Source of the DNA: Tolypeutes matacus
Lineage: Eukaryota; Chordata; Mammalia; Cingulata; Chlamyphoridae
NCBI GenBank assembly: GCA_026826555.1
Contig: JAKSZT010038599.1
Coordinates: 2,775,040 to 2,839,039 of the forward strand
Length of the DNA: 64,000 nucleotides
Direction of reading: 5' to 3'
Shown: in pieces, positions 10,169 through 22,080 of the stretch
How positions within the stretch are numbered: position 1 is the stretch's first letter
How the letters are laid out: the number at the start of each line of letters is the position of its first letter
Notes under the pieces: model-generated
The model's input: only the letters and a program-made list of their open reading frames with translations
Told to the model about the DNA's origin: nothing
Databases searched by the model: none
Program-made: the position numbers and the translations under genes

Positions 10169-12290
10169 TAAAGCTATAGCAGTCAAAACACCATGGTACT
10201 GGTACAATGATAGGTATCATTTTAGTTAGCTAAATCTGCTGGGAGCAAAATACCAGAAATGGGTTGGCTTTTATAATGGGAATACATTAGGGGAAAATCT
10301 TACAGTTCCTAGGCTGTGAAAATGTCCATATCAAAGCATCATCAGAGATGCTGTTTCACCAAAGGTCAGAGTTTGACAATCCTGGACTCCTGTCACATGA
10401 CAAAGGAAAATGGTGGCTGATCTCTGATTTCTCCTCCAGGCTCACTTTCCTTCCAAACTTGGCTGTGGGTGATCAGGCATATTCCTCATCTCTTCTGGGG
10501 ACTTGTCTCTTCAACTTCAGGCTGCTTTGCTGATTCCAGCCTCATGCCTCTCTCTCAGTCTCTCCAGCTTCTCTGTCTTTCTGCAGCTGTAGGCCATCCT
10601 GGACTCCTTTCTCACATGGCACACTAAAAATGTCAGTGGCTCTCTGTCTGTGCCTGCTTTCAGTTCTCTGCTTATATAAGACTCTAAGGAGAGGACCAAG
10701 AGTCAACCTGGGTCATGCCTTACTGACGTAGTCCAATCAAAGCCCTTAAAGTGATCTAATTAAAAGTAATCTAGTTAAAAATTCCCTTAACTTAATCTAA
10801 TGCAATCAAGAAATCTCACATCCACAGGAATGGTTTAGTTCTAAGAACAAAATCTTTTCCGGGATTCATAAATCTTCAAACTATCACAGATGTATAGACC
10901 AATGAAATTGGATTGATAGTTCAGATATACAGGCTACATCTCTGGCCAATAGATTTTTGACAATGCTGTCACATCAATCAATTGAGAAAGAAAAGCCTTT
11001 TCAAAAAATGTTGCTGGGAGAACTGGATATCCAGACACTAAAAAATGAAGGAAGATCCCTTCACGTACCACATATAAAAACTTAGTGTAACTGGATCAAA
11101 GACCTAAATATAAGAAGCAAAACTATTAAACTTCTAGAAAAAAATGTAGGGAAGAATCTTCAGGATTTTATGTTAGGCAATGTTTTCTTAAAATTTACAC
11201 AAAAAGTACAAGCAACAAAAGAAAAAAAGAGATAATTTGATTTCTTTTGTGCATCAAGGTTATTTTGACATGAATGTGAAAAGACAACCTACTCAATAGA
11301 AGAAAATATTTGGAAACCACATATCCAATAAGGGCCTAATATCCAAAATATGTAAAGAAATCTTATAACACAGCAATTAAAAAAGTCAAACAACCCAATT
11401 TAAAAATTAACAATAGACTTTAATAGACATTTCTCCAAAGAGAATATACAAATGAAAATATGCTCAACATCATTAGGTATTAGGTAAATGCACCATGCAA
11501 ATCAAAACCACAAAGAGATATCATTTTACACCTAATAGAATGTCTACTACTTAAAAAACAAACAAACAAACAAACAAACAGAAAATTACGAGTGTTGGGA
11601 ATATAAAATGGCACAGCTGCTGTGTGTATATATTTCCTCACATACTAAGTATAGAATTACCACATGACCTGCAATCCCTCTACTAGGTATATAACTCCCC
11701 AAAATTGAAAGCAGGCATTCAAACCCTCAAAATAATAACTTTACAATTGTGAATAATTTTGAGTGAAATAAGCCAAACACAAAAGGACAAACATTGTAGG
11801 ATCTCACTGATATGATATTACAATAAGTAAACTCATATAGTTAGAATCTAGAGTATAGTTTACCAGGGGCTGAGTTGGGAGTAGAGAATGGGGAGGAAAT
11901 GCTTAATTAGCACAGAATATATATTTAGCTATATTGAAAAATTTTGGAAATGGATGGTGGTAATGGTAGCACAACACTGTGAGTGCAATTAACAGCGCTG
12001 AATTGTGTAGGTGGATGTGGATAAAAACGGGAAAATTTAGGTGCTCTATATATTACTAGGTTAAAAATTAAAAGATAAAACATAGGCATGTACAACACAA
12101 TGAACCCTATTTTAAATGATGCACTATACTTAATAGTACAATTATAAAAAAATGATTCGTTCCTGAATTATAACAAATTTACAACACTAAAGCAAGATAA
12201 AAAAAAAATGTGTGGTATATGGGAAAGAAAAATACATCCTAATGTAAACTATGGACTATAGTTAATAGTACCAAAAATGTTGATGGAAAC
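10169..12290 (+). mobile_element. Older L1 3' portion (end of ORF2 and 3' UTR), split by an LTR
   Basis: The sequence resumes with ORF2 C-terminal text (AAAGCTATAGCAGTCAAAAC, then the ATGGTACTGGTAC stretch), is broken by an LTR at about 10218-10890, and continues with GATGTATAGACCAATG and ORF2-like sequence to about 11810. A 3' UTR follows to about 12290. Stops are dense and there is no usable frame, so this copy is older than copies A, B and C. Its 3' UTR (GGAAATGGATGGTGGTAATGG near 11945) matches the plus-strand part of the inverted L1 at 35217-35597. No clear poly(A) or target duplication is visible at the right end, so that boundary is approximate. Confidence 0.75.
10218..10890 (-). mobile_element. 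MaLR-type solo LTR (minus) inside the older L1 fragment
   Basis: Read on the minus strand it starts TGTGATAGTTTGAAG and ends near CTAACTAAAATGA. Its layout is like the LTR at 25100, and TACCAGAAATGGGTTGGCTTTTATAA near 10250 matches the pattern (split here across two motifs) seen near the 3' ends of the other LTRs. L1 text flanks both sides and joins across it. The flanking GGTAT and TGTAT may be a 5-bp duplication with one mismatch. Exact ends are uncertain by a few bases. Confidence 0.72.
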
Positions 12291-12934
12291 AAGAAATAAA
12301 ATCTCTTAATTTTCCCATTATTAATAGTTATATTATCTAATGATACCAATAATAATAACTCCCAACAAAAGAAACTTTTGTTGGCTTAAACAGAAAATGT
12401 TCACATATTTGTCTGTCCAAGTAGCATAGTCAAAGCACTTTTTCCCCTAAACATAAAATGGCCTAGAGATCTTTTAATGCCAAAAGTGAAAGGATTATAA
12501 ACCAGAACCATTTTTGCAACACAGGTTAAAAAACATTTAAGATTTCAAATCCATTCTTGATATGTTTATTAAAGTAGATATTTGATTTGGTAAAATAGAA
12601 CATAAGTTTATCAGACCAACAATTAATTCTTCACATGGTAGTGGCACATTAGAGGAATTCTAAACAAATTTAGGAATAGGGAAAATATTAGTAGGATCAA
12701 CACCATTATATTACTGAATTCCTTGACTCTAACTTGTGTAATTTGACAGGAAAATTAAATAAAGATAAATAAATAAAAGATTGCAGGAGGAAAGGTTATT
12801 TTGAACAGATCATGAATTTGCCCACCTAGAACACACAAAGCAATAGCTTGTGAAAGAGTTTAGAATTAATAAAGTAATTTATTAAGCACAATTACAAAAT
12901 AAATATACATATATTAACAGGTAGTCTACCATAT

Positions 12935-13390
12935 TTGTTTTTGTTTGCTGCATAATAGACTACTCCAAAATTTAGCAGTTTAAAATTTTAAAAAAATTTT
13001 ACTTTAATTTCTGTGTATCTGAAATATGAGAGTTGTTTACCTGAAATATTCTGGTTCATGATCTCTCATAAGGTAGTAATCAAGCTGCCAGTTTAGTCTG
13101 CAACCAATTTAAGACTCCAATAGGATTGAAGGGTCTGCTTCCAAATCACTAATGTGGTTGTTGTGAAGCTTCAGAGCCTCAAGAGCTTTGAGCTTTTGGA
13201 TAGAGATAGAGAAAGAAAGAGACAGACAGAGACCCCAAGATGGGAGCCATAGACTCTCATAATATAATCTCAGAATGACATACCATAACTTCTGCCATAT
13301 GGCATTGGTCACAAAGATCGACCCTAGTATATGAGAGGGCACTACACATAACATCAGTAACAGGGAATTAGGGATCATTGTCATAGATCT
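12935..13390 (-). repeat. MLT1-like MaLR LTR remnant
   Basis: The stretch around 12950-13035 (CTACTCCAAAATTTAGCAGTTTAAAA, here shown as two motifs CTACTCCAAAA and TTTAGCAGTTTAAAA) is the classical reverse-oriented MLT1 LTR pattern in which 'CCAAAACTTAGTGGCTTAAAACA' follows a 'GCTG...AATA' start. The rest is too diverged to align by eye. It is an ancient placental-mammal repeat and the ends are approximate. Confidence 0.45.
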
Positions 13391-13425
13391 TGGAAGCTGT
13401 AAAGATAACAGTCAGAAAACAAAAT

Positions 13426-13452
13426 TACACACACACATACACACACACACAC
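13426..13452. repeat. (CA)n microsatellite
   Basis: A run of CA dinucleotides with one CATA interruption. No other structure is attached to it. Confidence 0.9.
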
Positions 13453-14308
13453 TTAAGCATACAATTCAGGCATAAAGGAAATGGTTGAGTGTACCAGAGG
13501 TATATTTACTATAATCTATTCCTCCACTGTATAGTAGCTACTACCCACATGAGACTAATTTTTAAATTTGAATTAAATAAAGCAGAATTTAAAAATTCAC
13601 TCACTCACACTAGCTACAATTCAAGTGCTAAAAACCCACATACAACCAATGGTTATTGTATTGATGATCATAGAACTAGAGAACATTACATTAATTGTAA
13701 TTTATAAAATTCATCACATTCATGAGGGATGGAGAGAAAGAACTTCCAAACATCAAATGACACAAGCTTATGCAAAATATTTTTGCATTTAAAAATAATG
13801 TGAAAAAATGATGACAAAAACCAAGGTCATGCTCACATTTTTGTTTAATAGAACAGCTAAGACAATGAAAGATTTTCTGGTTCCTCCCCCTCCCCCCAAA
13901 AATGAAGAGAAAGCTAAATTGAATAGGTGGCTTCTTGGTTTAAACAGAAAAAATCACTTTAACAATTTCACTCAGAATCCAAAAGAAAAGTTAGATTCAA
14001 CTGCTTAATATATAGGTATTATATAAAGTAAATATCCAAATAATGAAGATGCATTTTTATTTCTCCTTGTGGAGTTACAGGATCATTTATACACATGAAA
14101 TTGAACTTTGTGCTTAACATATTAGGCAAAGATTCTTATTTGAATATTTTATCTGATTAACAACCTTCATTTTTCTAGTGTCCATTTGTGATAAAGAGAA
14201 ATTATAGGCTTTACTGATAGAATAACACATTATCAATGTGCTTTTATGTAAAAATTATCCTATATTTTGTCAAGAACACTGTCTACATAAACTTATTTTA
14301 ATACCATT

Positions 14309-14324
14309 AAAATTCAACAATATG
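14309..14324. repeat. Left target-site duplication of L1 copy B
   Basis: AAAATTCAACAATATG occurs here and again at 22065-22080. It lies immediately before the L1 5' end (CAAGATGGAGGCAG), as expected for a target-primed insertion. Confidence 0.92.
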
Positions 14325-16271
14325 CAAGATGGAGGCAGAGTGAGGAGCTCCTGGAGTCTGCTCATGCTGCAGGGCAGTTGGTAATCACCCAGAGTTACCT
14401 AAAACACCTGTTTAGGGCCCCAGGAGAACAGAATAGTATCCTGCGATATTTCTTGTATGTATGAAAAAGGAGACTGCCCATCCGCAGAAAGGATTCGTGA
14501 GTAGAACCCTCACGCCTTGGAGGTCATTGCCCATGGCACAAGCCGCCTCAGGAGCTATTCTGTGGCTGGAGTTGGGAGCTCCATTTCCAAAAAAATGGGG
14601 TAGGAAGACATGGTGTGGCATCGATTTCAGCTACTGATTGGTGAATTTTGGGGGAGCTAAAGTATAATCTCAGGAAAAACTAAACTTTGAGCCTGTCCCA
14701 GTCAGAAGGAGACTGCTGGTCACCATTTTGACTCCACCCCGGGCATGAGGGGAAGCCTGGCCAACTGAAAATCCAGTGAAGTTAGGGACTGGCTTCTTTC
14801 CACCAAGATCAGACTGCAGCCCTAGCCAAGGCTCCAGCCCCACCTCCATTAGAAAGGAAGCTGTTGCGACCTGCACCAGGCTCTGCAGGCAACTGTAAGT
14901 GCTCTCTGCCCACACAGACTGAATAGTCAGTCACCTGGGGCTGCATGCCAGCACCCCAATAGGAGAGGTGAGGTACTGGGTTTCCTCGGCCTCTCTGGGT
15001 AACAGCAGGAATTACTGGTTTGTTGAATGCTTTTGAATCCATCTCCACCTCTGTCCCTCCACAGAATAGGAGGGAGCTGGTGTTCCCTCAGCCTCTCAGG
15101 TCAACTGCAGGCATTTTCTGCCTGCACAAACCTGACTTGGGTACCTGTGGCTCCACCCCTATCCTCAATAGGACAAGAAATGGACTGTGCTTGCCCAGTC
15201 TCTCTGGATAACTGCAGCTGCTTTTAGCCCACACAGCCTGGACTGGTGGGTACTTGTGGATCTAAACTCACTCCCTAATAGGAAAGGAGGGAGCTGGTGT
15301 TTCCACAGACTTTCTGGGAAACCTCAGACTTTTGGCCACTATTGGATGCCCTTGGATCCACCCCACCTCAATAGGATAGGAGGGTGCTGGTGTCTCCACA
15401 GCCTCTCGGGACAATGGCTGGTACTTTTGGACTGTAGGGACTGAATTGCTGGGTGCCTGTGGATCCAACCCCATGCCATAATAGGATAAGAAGGGGTGGT
15501 GTTTTCTCAGCCCCTCCAGGCAACAACAAGTATTCTTGGCCTAAAGGGACTGAACTGTTGGGTGCCTGTAGAACCACCCCCACCACCCAATAGGATAGGA
15601 AGGGGTTGGTGCTTCCTCAGCCACTCTGGGCAATGGTGGGTATTTCAGCCTACAGGGACTGAACTGTTGGGTATTGGTGGTTCCATTTCTACCCCTAAAG
15701 GGCAGAACGGACAGTACTCCCTCAACTTTCAGGACAACTGCTGGCATATTTGGCCCACATGGGTTAGATTGTTGGGCACTCCAGAGGGCCAATTCCCACC
15801 CACCCCATCCCCCCAGCAAGAAGAGGGTTGGTGCTATGTCGGTTTACCTGAGTAACTGTGGTCATTTCGGACCCATATGGCATAGATTGCTGCCAACAAC
15901 TATAGCTCCACCCCAGCCTAAGGCAGGGGAGGAAGGGGTATAAAGCTTCATCAGTCTCTCCTGGCAACTATAGACAGTCTTGTCCTGCTCAACTTGGATT
16001 ATTATACATGGCTGCAACTCTGTCCCTACCCCCAACAAAAGAGAAAGGTGGGAGAAGCTTCATCAATTCCTGGGGCAACATAGGCAGTTTCAGCCTCTGT
16101 AGCTTACAGCACCAACTATATCATTGGCTCCTACTACACAACAAGCAAGGAAGAAAAGACAAGAAAGCCCTAAACTAAAAGGAAAAACTGCACCCAGAAT
16201 AAATACATCTAGCAAACCAGATGCGAAAACACCAACAAAAAATTACAAGCCATAACAAGAGACAGGAAGAT
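14325..16271 (+). promoter_or_regulatory. 5' UTR of L1 copy B with internal tandem monomer array
   Basis: The leader is about 1.95 kb, longer than the human L1 5' UTR. It starts with CAAGATGGAGG, a match to the YY1 site found at L1 5' ends, and from about 14848 becomes a tandem array (annotated separately). By analogy with L1 leaders elsewhere it would have carried the internal Pol II promoter, which is an inference. Several open frames on both strands (14412-15967) are consequences of the repeats and of low stop density in GC-richer sequence. Confidence 0.72.
14848..16110 (+). repeat. Tandem array of ~105-bp L1 5' UTR monomers
   Basis: A degenerate unit recurs about twelve times. Each copy has an AATAGGA-type G/A-rich start, a GGTG(C/T)TTCCTCAGCC(T/A)CTC-like middle, a GGCAACTG-type step and a GGGACTGAACTG / GGTGCCTGTGG end. 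AATAGGA falls at 14958, 15065, 15167, 15277, 15370, 15480 and 15589, spacing 93-110 bp. More diverged units follow near 15700, 15815, 15915 and 16030, and one precedes near 14848. Mouse L1 promoters are built from roughly 200-bp monomers, so the arrangement has precedent, but the unit here is shorter and I do not recognise it. Confidence 0.85.
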
Positions 16272-17196
16272 ATGACCCAGTTAAAGGAAAAAGAGAAGCC
16301 TGAAAATGACATAAAAGAGTTGAGACAGCTAATCACAGATGTCCAAACAAATCTTCTTAATAAATTCAAGGAGATGTCTAAAGAGATTAAGGATATTAAG
16401 AAGACATTGGATGAGCACAAAGATGAATTTGAAAGTATACATAGAAAAATGTCAGACCTAATGGGAATGAAAGGTGCAATAAATGAAATAAAAAATACAC
16501 TGGAGGCATATAACAGAAGATTTGAGGAAGTAGAAGAAAAGATTGGTGAGCTCAAAGATATGGCCTCCAAAAGCTAACATACAAAAGAACAGATGAAGAA
16601 AAGAATAGAAAAAATTGAACAGGGTCTCAGGAAACTAAAGGACAGCAAGAGATATGCAAACATATGGGTCATGGGTGTCCCAGAAGGAGAAGAGAAGGTA
16701 AAGGGGGCAGAAGGAATATTTGAAGAAATAATGGTAGAAAATTTCCCAACCCTATTGAAGGACATAGATATCCATGTCCAAGAAGCACAATGTACTCCCT
16801 TCTGAATAAATTCAAATAGGCCAACTCCGAGACATACTAATCAGAATGTCAAATGACAGAGACAAAGAGAGAATTCTGAGAGCAGCAAGAGAAAAGCAAT
16901 GCATAACCTATAAGGGATACCCAATAATATTAAGTGCTGATTTCTCATCAGAAACCATGGAGGAAAGAAGACAGTGGTAAGATATATTTAAGATACTGCA
17001 AGAGAAAAATTGCCAGCCAAGAATTTTATATCCAGCAAGATTATCTTTCAAAAATGAGGGTTAGTTTAGAATATTCACAGATAAACAGAAACTGCAAGAG
17101 TTTATAACAAAAAGATCAGCTTTGCAGAAAATATTAAAGGGAGTTTTACAGCCCGAAAAGAAAAGACAGGAGAGAGAGTCTTGGAAGAGAGTCTAG
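16272..17196 (+). pseudogene. L1 copy B ORF1 (RNA-binding protein), decayed
   Basis: The ATG at 16272 (MTQLKEKEKP) is chosen because it lies at the same place, after an ACAGGAAGATATG context, as the ORF1 starts of copies A and C. An in-frame ATG at 16221 extends the frame but is not shared. A coiled-coil region (DIKELRQLITDVQTNLLNKF onward, about residues 12-100) is open to 16577. The RNA-recognition part follows in another frame at 16593-16805 with WVMGVPEGEE and an FPTLLKD...VQEAQ stretch. The C-terminal part to the stop at 17194-17196 (SWKRV) has further stops. L1 ORF1 forms trimers that coat L1 RNA. This copy is broken. Confidence 0.84.
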
Positions 17197-17220
17197 AAAT
17201 GATGACTGTATCAGTAACAG

Positions 17221-20200
17221 ATGAGAACTGCTTTTACAATAATAACATTGAATGTTAATGGATTAAACTCCCCAATCAAAAGACACAGACTGGTGGAATG
17301 GATAAGAAAATATAAGCCATCTAAATACTGTCTGCAAAAGACTCACCTTAGACACAAAGATACCAATAGATTGGATGTAAAAGGTTGGAAAAAGATATTC
17401 CATGCATGCAGTAACCAAAAAAGAAAAAACAAAAACAAAAACAAAAAGAACCTGGGGTAGCTATACTTATATCAGATGATATAGACTTTAAAAGAAAAAC
17501 TGTTATTAGAGACAAGGAAGGACATCACATATTAATAAAAGGAATGATTCACCAGGAAGAAATATCAATCATAAATGTATATGCACCCAACCAGGATGCC
17601 CCAAGGTACATGAGGCAAACACTGGCAAAACTGAAGGGAGGAATAGACATCTCTACAGTAATAGTTGGAGACTTCAGTACACCACTCTCAGCATTGGATA
17701 AAACATCTAGACAGAGGATCAATAAAGAAACAGAGAGCTTGAATAATATGATAAATGGACTAAACGTAATAGATATACAGAACATTGCATCCCAAAACAG
17801 CAGAATATACATTCTTTTCATGTGCTCATGGATCTTTCTCCAGGATAGACCATATGTTGGGTCACAAAGCAGATGTCAATAAATTCAGCAAAATTGCAAT
17901 TATACAAAGCATTTTCTCTGATCATAATTGAATAATGTTGGAAATCAACAAGCAGCAGAAAAAGGGAAAATTCACATATATATGGAGATTAAAGAACACA
18001 CTCTTAAATAATCAGTGGGTCAAAGAAGAAATTTCAAGAGAAATCAATAAATATCTCTAGATGAATGACAATGAGAATACAACATTTCCTAAAGGATGCA
18101 GTGAAGGAAGTGTTGAGAAGAAAATTTATAGCCCTCAATTCTTATATTATAAAAGAAGAAAGAGCTAAAATAAATGACCTAACTACACAGCTGGAGGAAC
18201 TAGAAAAGAACAGCAAACTAGTTTGAAAGCAAGTAGAAGGAATGGAATGAAATAACAAAGATCAGAGCAAAAATATATAAAATTGAGAACAACAACAACA
18301 ACAACAAAATAGAATTAACAAAACAAAGTTGATTCTTCGAGAAGATTAACAAAATTGGCAAACCCTTAGCTAGACTAAGAAAAAAGAGAGAAGATGCAAA
18401 TAAATGAAAATGGGGACATTACTACTGACCCCACAGAAATAAGAGAGATTATAAGAGGATATTATGAACAATTTTATGCCAAAAAACTAGACAATATAGA
18501 CGAAATGGAAAAATTCCTAGGAACATGCAAATAAACTACACTGACCCTAGAAAATAGAAGACCTTAACAAACCAATCACAAGTAAGGAGATTGAAACAGT
18601 CATCAAACAGCTTCCTAAAATGAAAACCCCAAGACCAGATGGTTTCACAGGTGAGTTCTACCAAGCATTCAAAGAAGATTTAATACCAATCTTACTCAAG
18701 CTCTTCCAAAAATTTGAACAAGAACGAATGATATCAAACTCATTCCATGAAGCCAATATCACCCCAATACCAAAGACAGATAAAGATATTACAAAAAAAG
18801 AAAGTTATAGACCTATTTCTCTAATGAATGCAGATGCAAAAATCCTCAATAAAATACTTGCTAATCGAATCCAACAGCACATTAAAAGAATTATTCATCA
18901 TGATCAAGTGGATTTTATACCAGGCATGCAAGGCTGGTTTAACACAAGCAAATCATGCAGCATAACACACCACATGAATAAATCAAAGAAGAAAAATCAC
19001 ATGATCTTATCAATTGATACAGAAGAGGCATTTGACAAAATTCAGCAGCCTTTCTTGATAAAAATACTAGGAAAATAGGAATTGAAAGAAACTTTCTTAA
19101 CATGATAAAGGCCATAAATGAAAAACCCACAGCTAACATTGTACTCAATGGTGAAGGCTTTCCTGTTGAGATCAGGGACAAGACAAGGATGTCCATTGTC
19201 ACCACTGTTGTTCAATATAGTGCTAGAGGTTCTAGCTAGAGCAATCAGGCAAGAAAAAGAAATAAAAGGCATCCAAATTGGAAAGGAAGAAAGAAAACTT
19301 TCACTACTTGCAGATGATATGACTGTATATCTAGAAAGTCCTGAAAAATCTACAACAAAGCTCCTAGAGCTAATAAATGATTTCAGTACGTGTCAGGATA
19401 CAAGATCAATACACAAAAATCAGTGGTGTTTCTATACACTGGTAATGTGCAATCTAAGGAGGAAGTCAGGAAAAAAATTCCATTAGCAATAACAACTAAA
19501 AGAATCAAATATTTAGGAATGAACTTAACCAAGGATGTAAAGCACTTGTATTCAGAAAACTATAATGCATTGCTAAAAGAAATTTTTTAAAAAGACCTAA
19601 ATAATTGGAAGAACATTCCATGCTTATGGACTGGAAGACTAAATATCATTAAGATATCAATTCTACCCAAAATGATATACAGATTCAAGGCAAGCCCAAA
19701 TAAAAGTTCCACCAGCATTTGTTAAGCAAATGGAAAACACAAGTAACAAATTTATCAGAAAAAGAGGTCCCAGATACCCAGAAACATCTTAGAAAGGAAA
19801 AGTGAAGTTGGAGGACTCTCACCTTCCAGATTTTTATTTATTTATTTATTTATTATTTATTTATTTATTAAAAACCCACTCTTTTCATTTATTGGTCAGC
19901 ATGGTCAGTTTGTTATAAAACCAGATTTTAAATCATATTACCTAGCTACAGTGATTAAAACAGCATGGTACTAGCATAAAGATAGGTGCATAGACCAATG
20001 GAACCGAATTGATGGTTCAGAAGCAGACCCTCACATCTATGGCCAAGGAATTTTTGGCAAGCTTGTCAAACCTGCCCAGCTGGGAAAGAACAGTTTACTC
20101 AACAAATGGTGCTGGGAGAACTGGATAACCATAGCCAAAAGAAAGAAAGAAGACCCCTATCTCACACCTTATACAAAAGTTAACTCAAAATGGATCAAAG

Positions 20201-21129
20201 ACCTAAATAGCAAAGCAAGTATAATAAAGTTCCTAGAAGAAAATGTAGGGAAACATCTTCAAGACCTGGTGGTGGTTGGTGGATTCTTAAACCTTACACT
20301 AAAAGCATGAACACCAAAAGAAAACATGGGTAAATGGGACTTACTCAAACTTAAAGACTTCTGCGATTCAAAGGACTTCATCAAGAAGGTGAAAAGGCAA
20401 CTCATTCAATAGGAAAAAATATTTGGAAACCACATATCTGATAAGAGTTTGATTTCCATTTTATATAAAGAGATCATACAACTCAACACTAAAAGAGCAA
20501 GTAATCCAATTTAAAAATAGGCAAAAGATTTAAATAGACATTTCTCCAAAGAGGAAATACAAATGGCCAAAAAGCACATGAAAAAATGTTCCATATCACT
20601 AGCTATAGCGAAATGCAAATTAAAACAACAATGAGATATCATCTAACACTGCATAGAATGGCCATTATTAAAAAAACAGATAACAATAAGTGCTGGAGAG
20701 GATGTGGAGAAATAGGAGCACTCCTTCACTGTTGGTGGGAGTGTAAAATGGTGCAGCCTCTGTGGAAGACAGTTTGGTGGTTCCTCAAGTAGCTAAATAT
20801 AGAACTTCCATATGATCCAGCTATTCCTCTCCTAGGAATATATCCAGAAGAACTAAAAACTGTGACATGAACAGACATCTGCACACTGATGTTCATAGCA
20901 GTGTTATTCACAATTGCCAAAAGATGGAAACAATCTAAGTGTCTACCAAACAATGAATGGATAAACAAAATGTGGTATATACATACATACATACGATGGA
21001 ATACTATGCTGCAGTAAGAAGAAATGAATTGGGACACATATGATAACATGGATGAATTTTGAAGATGTTATACTAAGCAAATTAAGCCAAACACAAAAGG
21101 ACAAATATTGCATGGTCTCATTAATATGA
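17221..21129 (+). pseudogene. L1 copy B ORF2 (endonuclease / reverse transcriptase), decayed
   Basis: The start at 17221 (MRTAFTIITLNVNGLNSP) gives the endonuclease opening, 25 bp after the ORF1 stop, a normal L1 spacing. Further endonuclease text lies at 17544-17882 (SIINVYAPNQDAP, IVGDFSTPLS), where the usual GDFN has become GDFS. Reverse transcriptase text lies at 18620-19078 ([25 protein letters not shown]) and 19118-19486 ([15 protein letters not shown], then [10 protein letters not shown], so the FADD-type site reads LADD). C-terminal text lies at 20586-20792. The end near 21129 is by alignment to a terminal Ser-Leu-Ile-stop. Stops and frameshifts exclude activity. Confidence 0.87.
19835..19920 (-). 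mobile_element. 86-bp retroposed insert in L1 copy B ORF2
   Basis: ORF2 sequence is interrupted by a TTTA-repeat run followed by about 50 bp of unrelated sequence. The whole insert is flanked by CCAGATTTT at 19826-19834 and 19921-19929, where L1 text resumes. On the minus strand the insert reads a short unknown sequence with an AATAAA motif followed by an A-rich TAAA tail, the mark of a target-primed retroinsertion. The source is not recognisable from so short a piece. Confidence 0.7.
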
Positions 21130-22064
21130 AGTAAATATGAAGAATTAACACATAGATTTAAAACTTAGAGTATAGGTTATTAGGAGATAAGAGGAGGGTT
21201 GAGGACTACTGATGCTTAATGTATGTAGAAGCTTTAAATAACTTGACTGTAAAAGTGTGGAAATGGATAGAGTTGATGGTCACACATTATAGTGAGTAGC
21301 AACTGGTTTATAAATGGGATTGTGCCGCCTGAAAAGGGTAGTCTGAGGAAGTAAATGTCAATTGAAAGAAAGCTAAAGAATAATCTAGGGACTGAATAAC
21401 ACAGTGAACTCATAGGTAGATGAGAATTGTGGTTGAGGGTAAAAATGCAAGAGTGCCCTTCTGTGAGCTAGAGTAGATGTACATCACTCTGCAGGGTGGT
21501 AAGAAAGTAGAGAAGCATGGAAAACTACAATTGGTGCGACCTATAGTCTGTGGTTAACAGCAATACTATAATATTTTTGCATCAATGCCAAAGATGTACT
21601 GTGCTGATAATGGAGGTGTATTGAAGAAGTGTGCCAGGTGTATGCTATAGACCATGGTTGGTGGTAGTGGTGTGATGATATTATTTCCTAATCTGTGACA
21701 AATGTTCCAGCACGGTGTGGTGTTTTGGTGAAGGGGTGTTGTATGGGAATTCTACATGTGTGTATGATTGTTTTGCCTGTTCACAACTTCTGTAATGAAG
21801 TATATTTTTTTAAAAATAGGGTGGGTTGGGGAAAATACATCGAATGTAAGACAGAGTCTATTGTGAGTAGTAATAGTTTGATGATGCTCTTACATAGTTT
21901 GTAACAAATGTTTTACAATAATGCAAAGTGTTGGTGGAGGGGTGATGTATGAGACCCCCGTATAATGTTATGTATGTTTATTTTATAAGTTTACAACCTT
22001 TAATATACACTTATTGTTTATGCATGTCATGTATGAATGATATACTTCAATAAAAATATTTTTA
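21130..22064 (+). other. 3' UTR of L1 copy B, built of repeated modules
   Basis: The 0.94-kb 3' UTR shows a repeated pattern, best seen near 21520-21600, 21650-21790 and 21830-21980: a TATAGTCTGTGGTTAACAG or TATAGACCATGGTTGGTGG type start, then a TTTGCATCAAT or TTGTAACAAATGTT step and a GTATGTTTATTTTATAAGTT-like end. It closes with AATAAAAATATTTTT and the target duplication. The open frame at 21695-21904 has no recognisable product. Confidence 0.7.
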
Positions 22065-22080
22065 AAAATTCAACAATATG
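22065..22080. repeat. Right target-site duplication of L1 copy B
   Basis: Perfect 16-bp repeat of 14309-14324 directly after the L1 A-rich tail. Confidence 0.92.

Larger units (their letters stand above)
12291..14308. other. Non-coding unique stretch between two L1s
   Basis: AT-rich sequence without an L1 or LTR signature apart from the MLT1-like remnant at about 12935-13390 and the CA repeat at 13426-13452. The open frames at 13489-13707 and 13808-14008 are short, have no recognisable domain and no splice or promoter context that I can see. I find no gene here. Confidence 0.6.
14325..22064 (+). mobile_element. LINE-1 copy B, full length with target duplications
   Basis: The 7.74-kb plus-strand element begins CAAGATGGAGGC (a YY1-like core at the very 5' end, as in human L1). 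It continues through a repeat-rich 5' UTR, ORF1 (16272-17196), ORF2 (17221-21129) and a roughly 0.94-kb 3' UTR ending AATAAAAATATTTTT. It is bounded by a perfect 16-bp duplication at 14309-14324 and 22065-22080, so both ends are certain. ORFs carry several stops and frameshifts, so the copy is inactive. Its 5' and 3' UTRs differ from those of copies A and C, marking a separate L1 lineage. Confidence 0.93.

Noticed and set aside
15268..15967. Open frames on both strands with recurrent peptide motifs in the copy B leader
   Set aside because: The periodicity is that of the ~105-bp DNA monomers. The frames are short, lie on both strands and do not form one product.
14848..16110. Tandem array considered as a CRISPR-like or satellite array
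   Set aside because: Units are contiguous and degenerate without unique spacers, and they sit exactly between an L1 5' end and ORF1.
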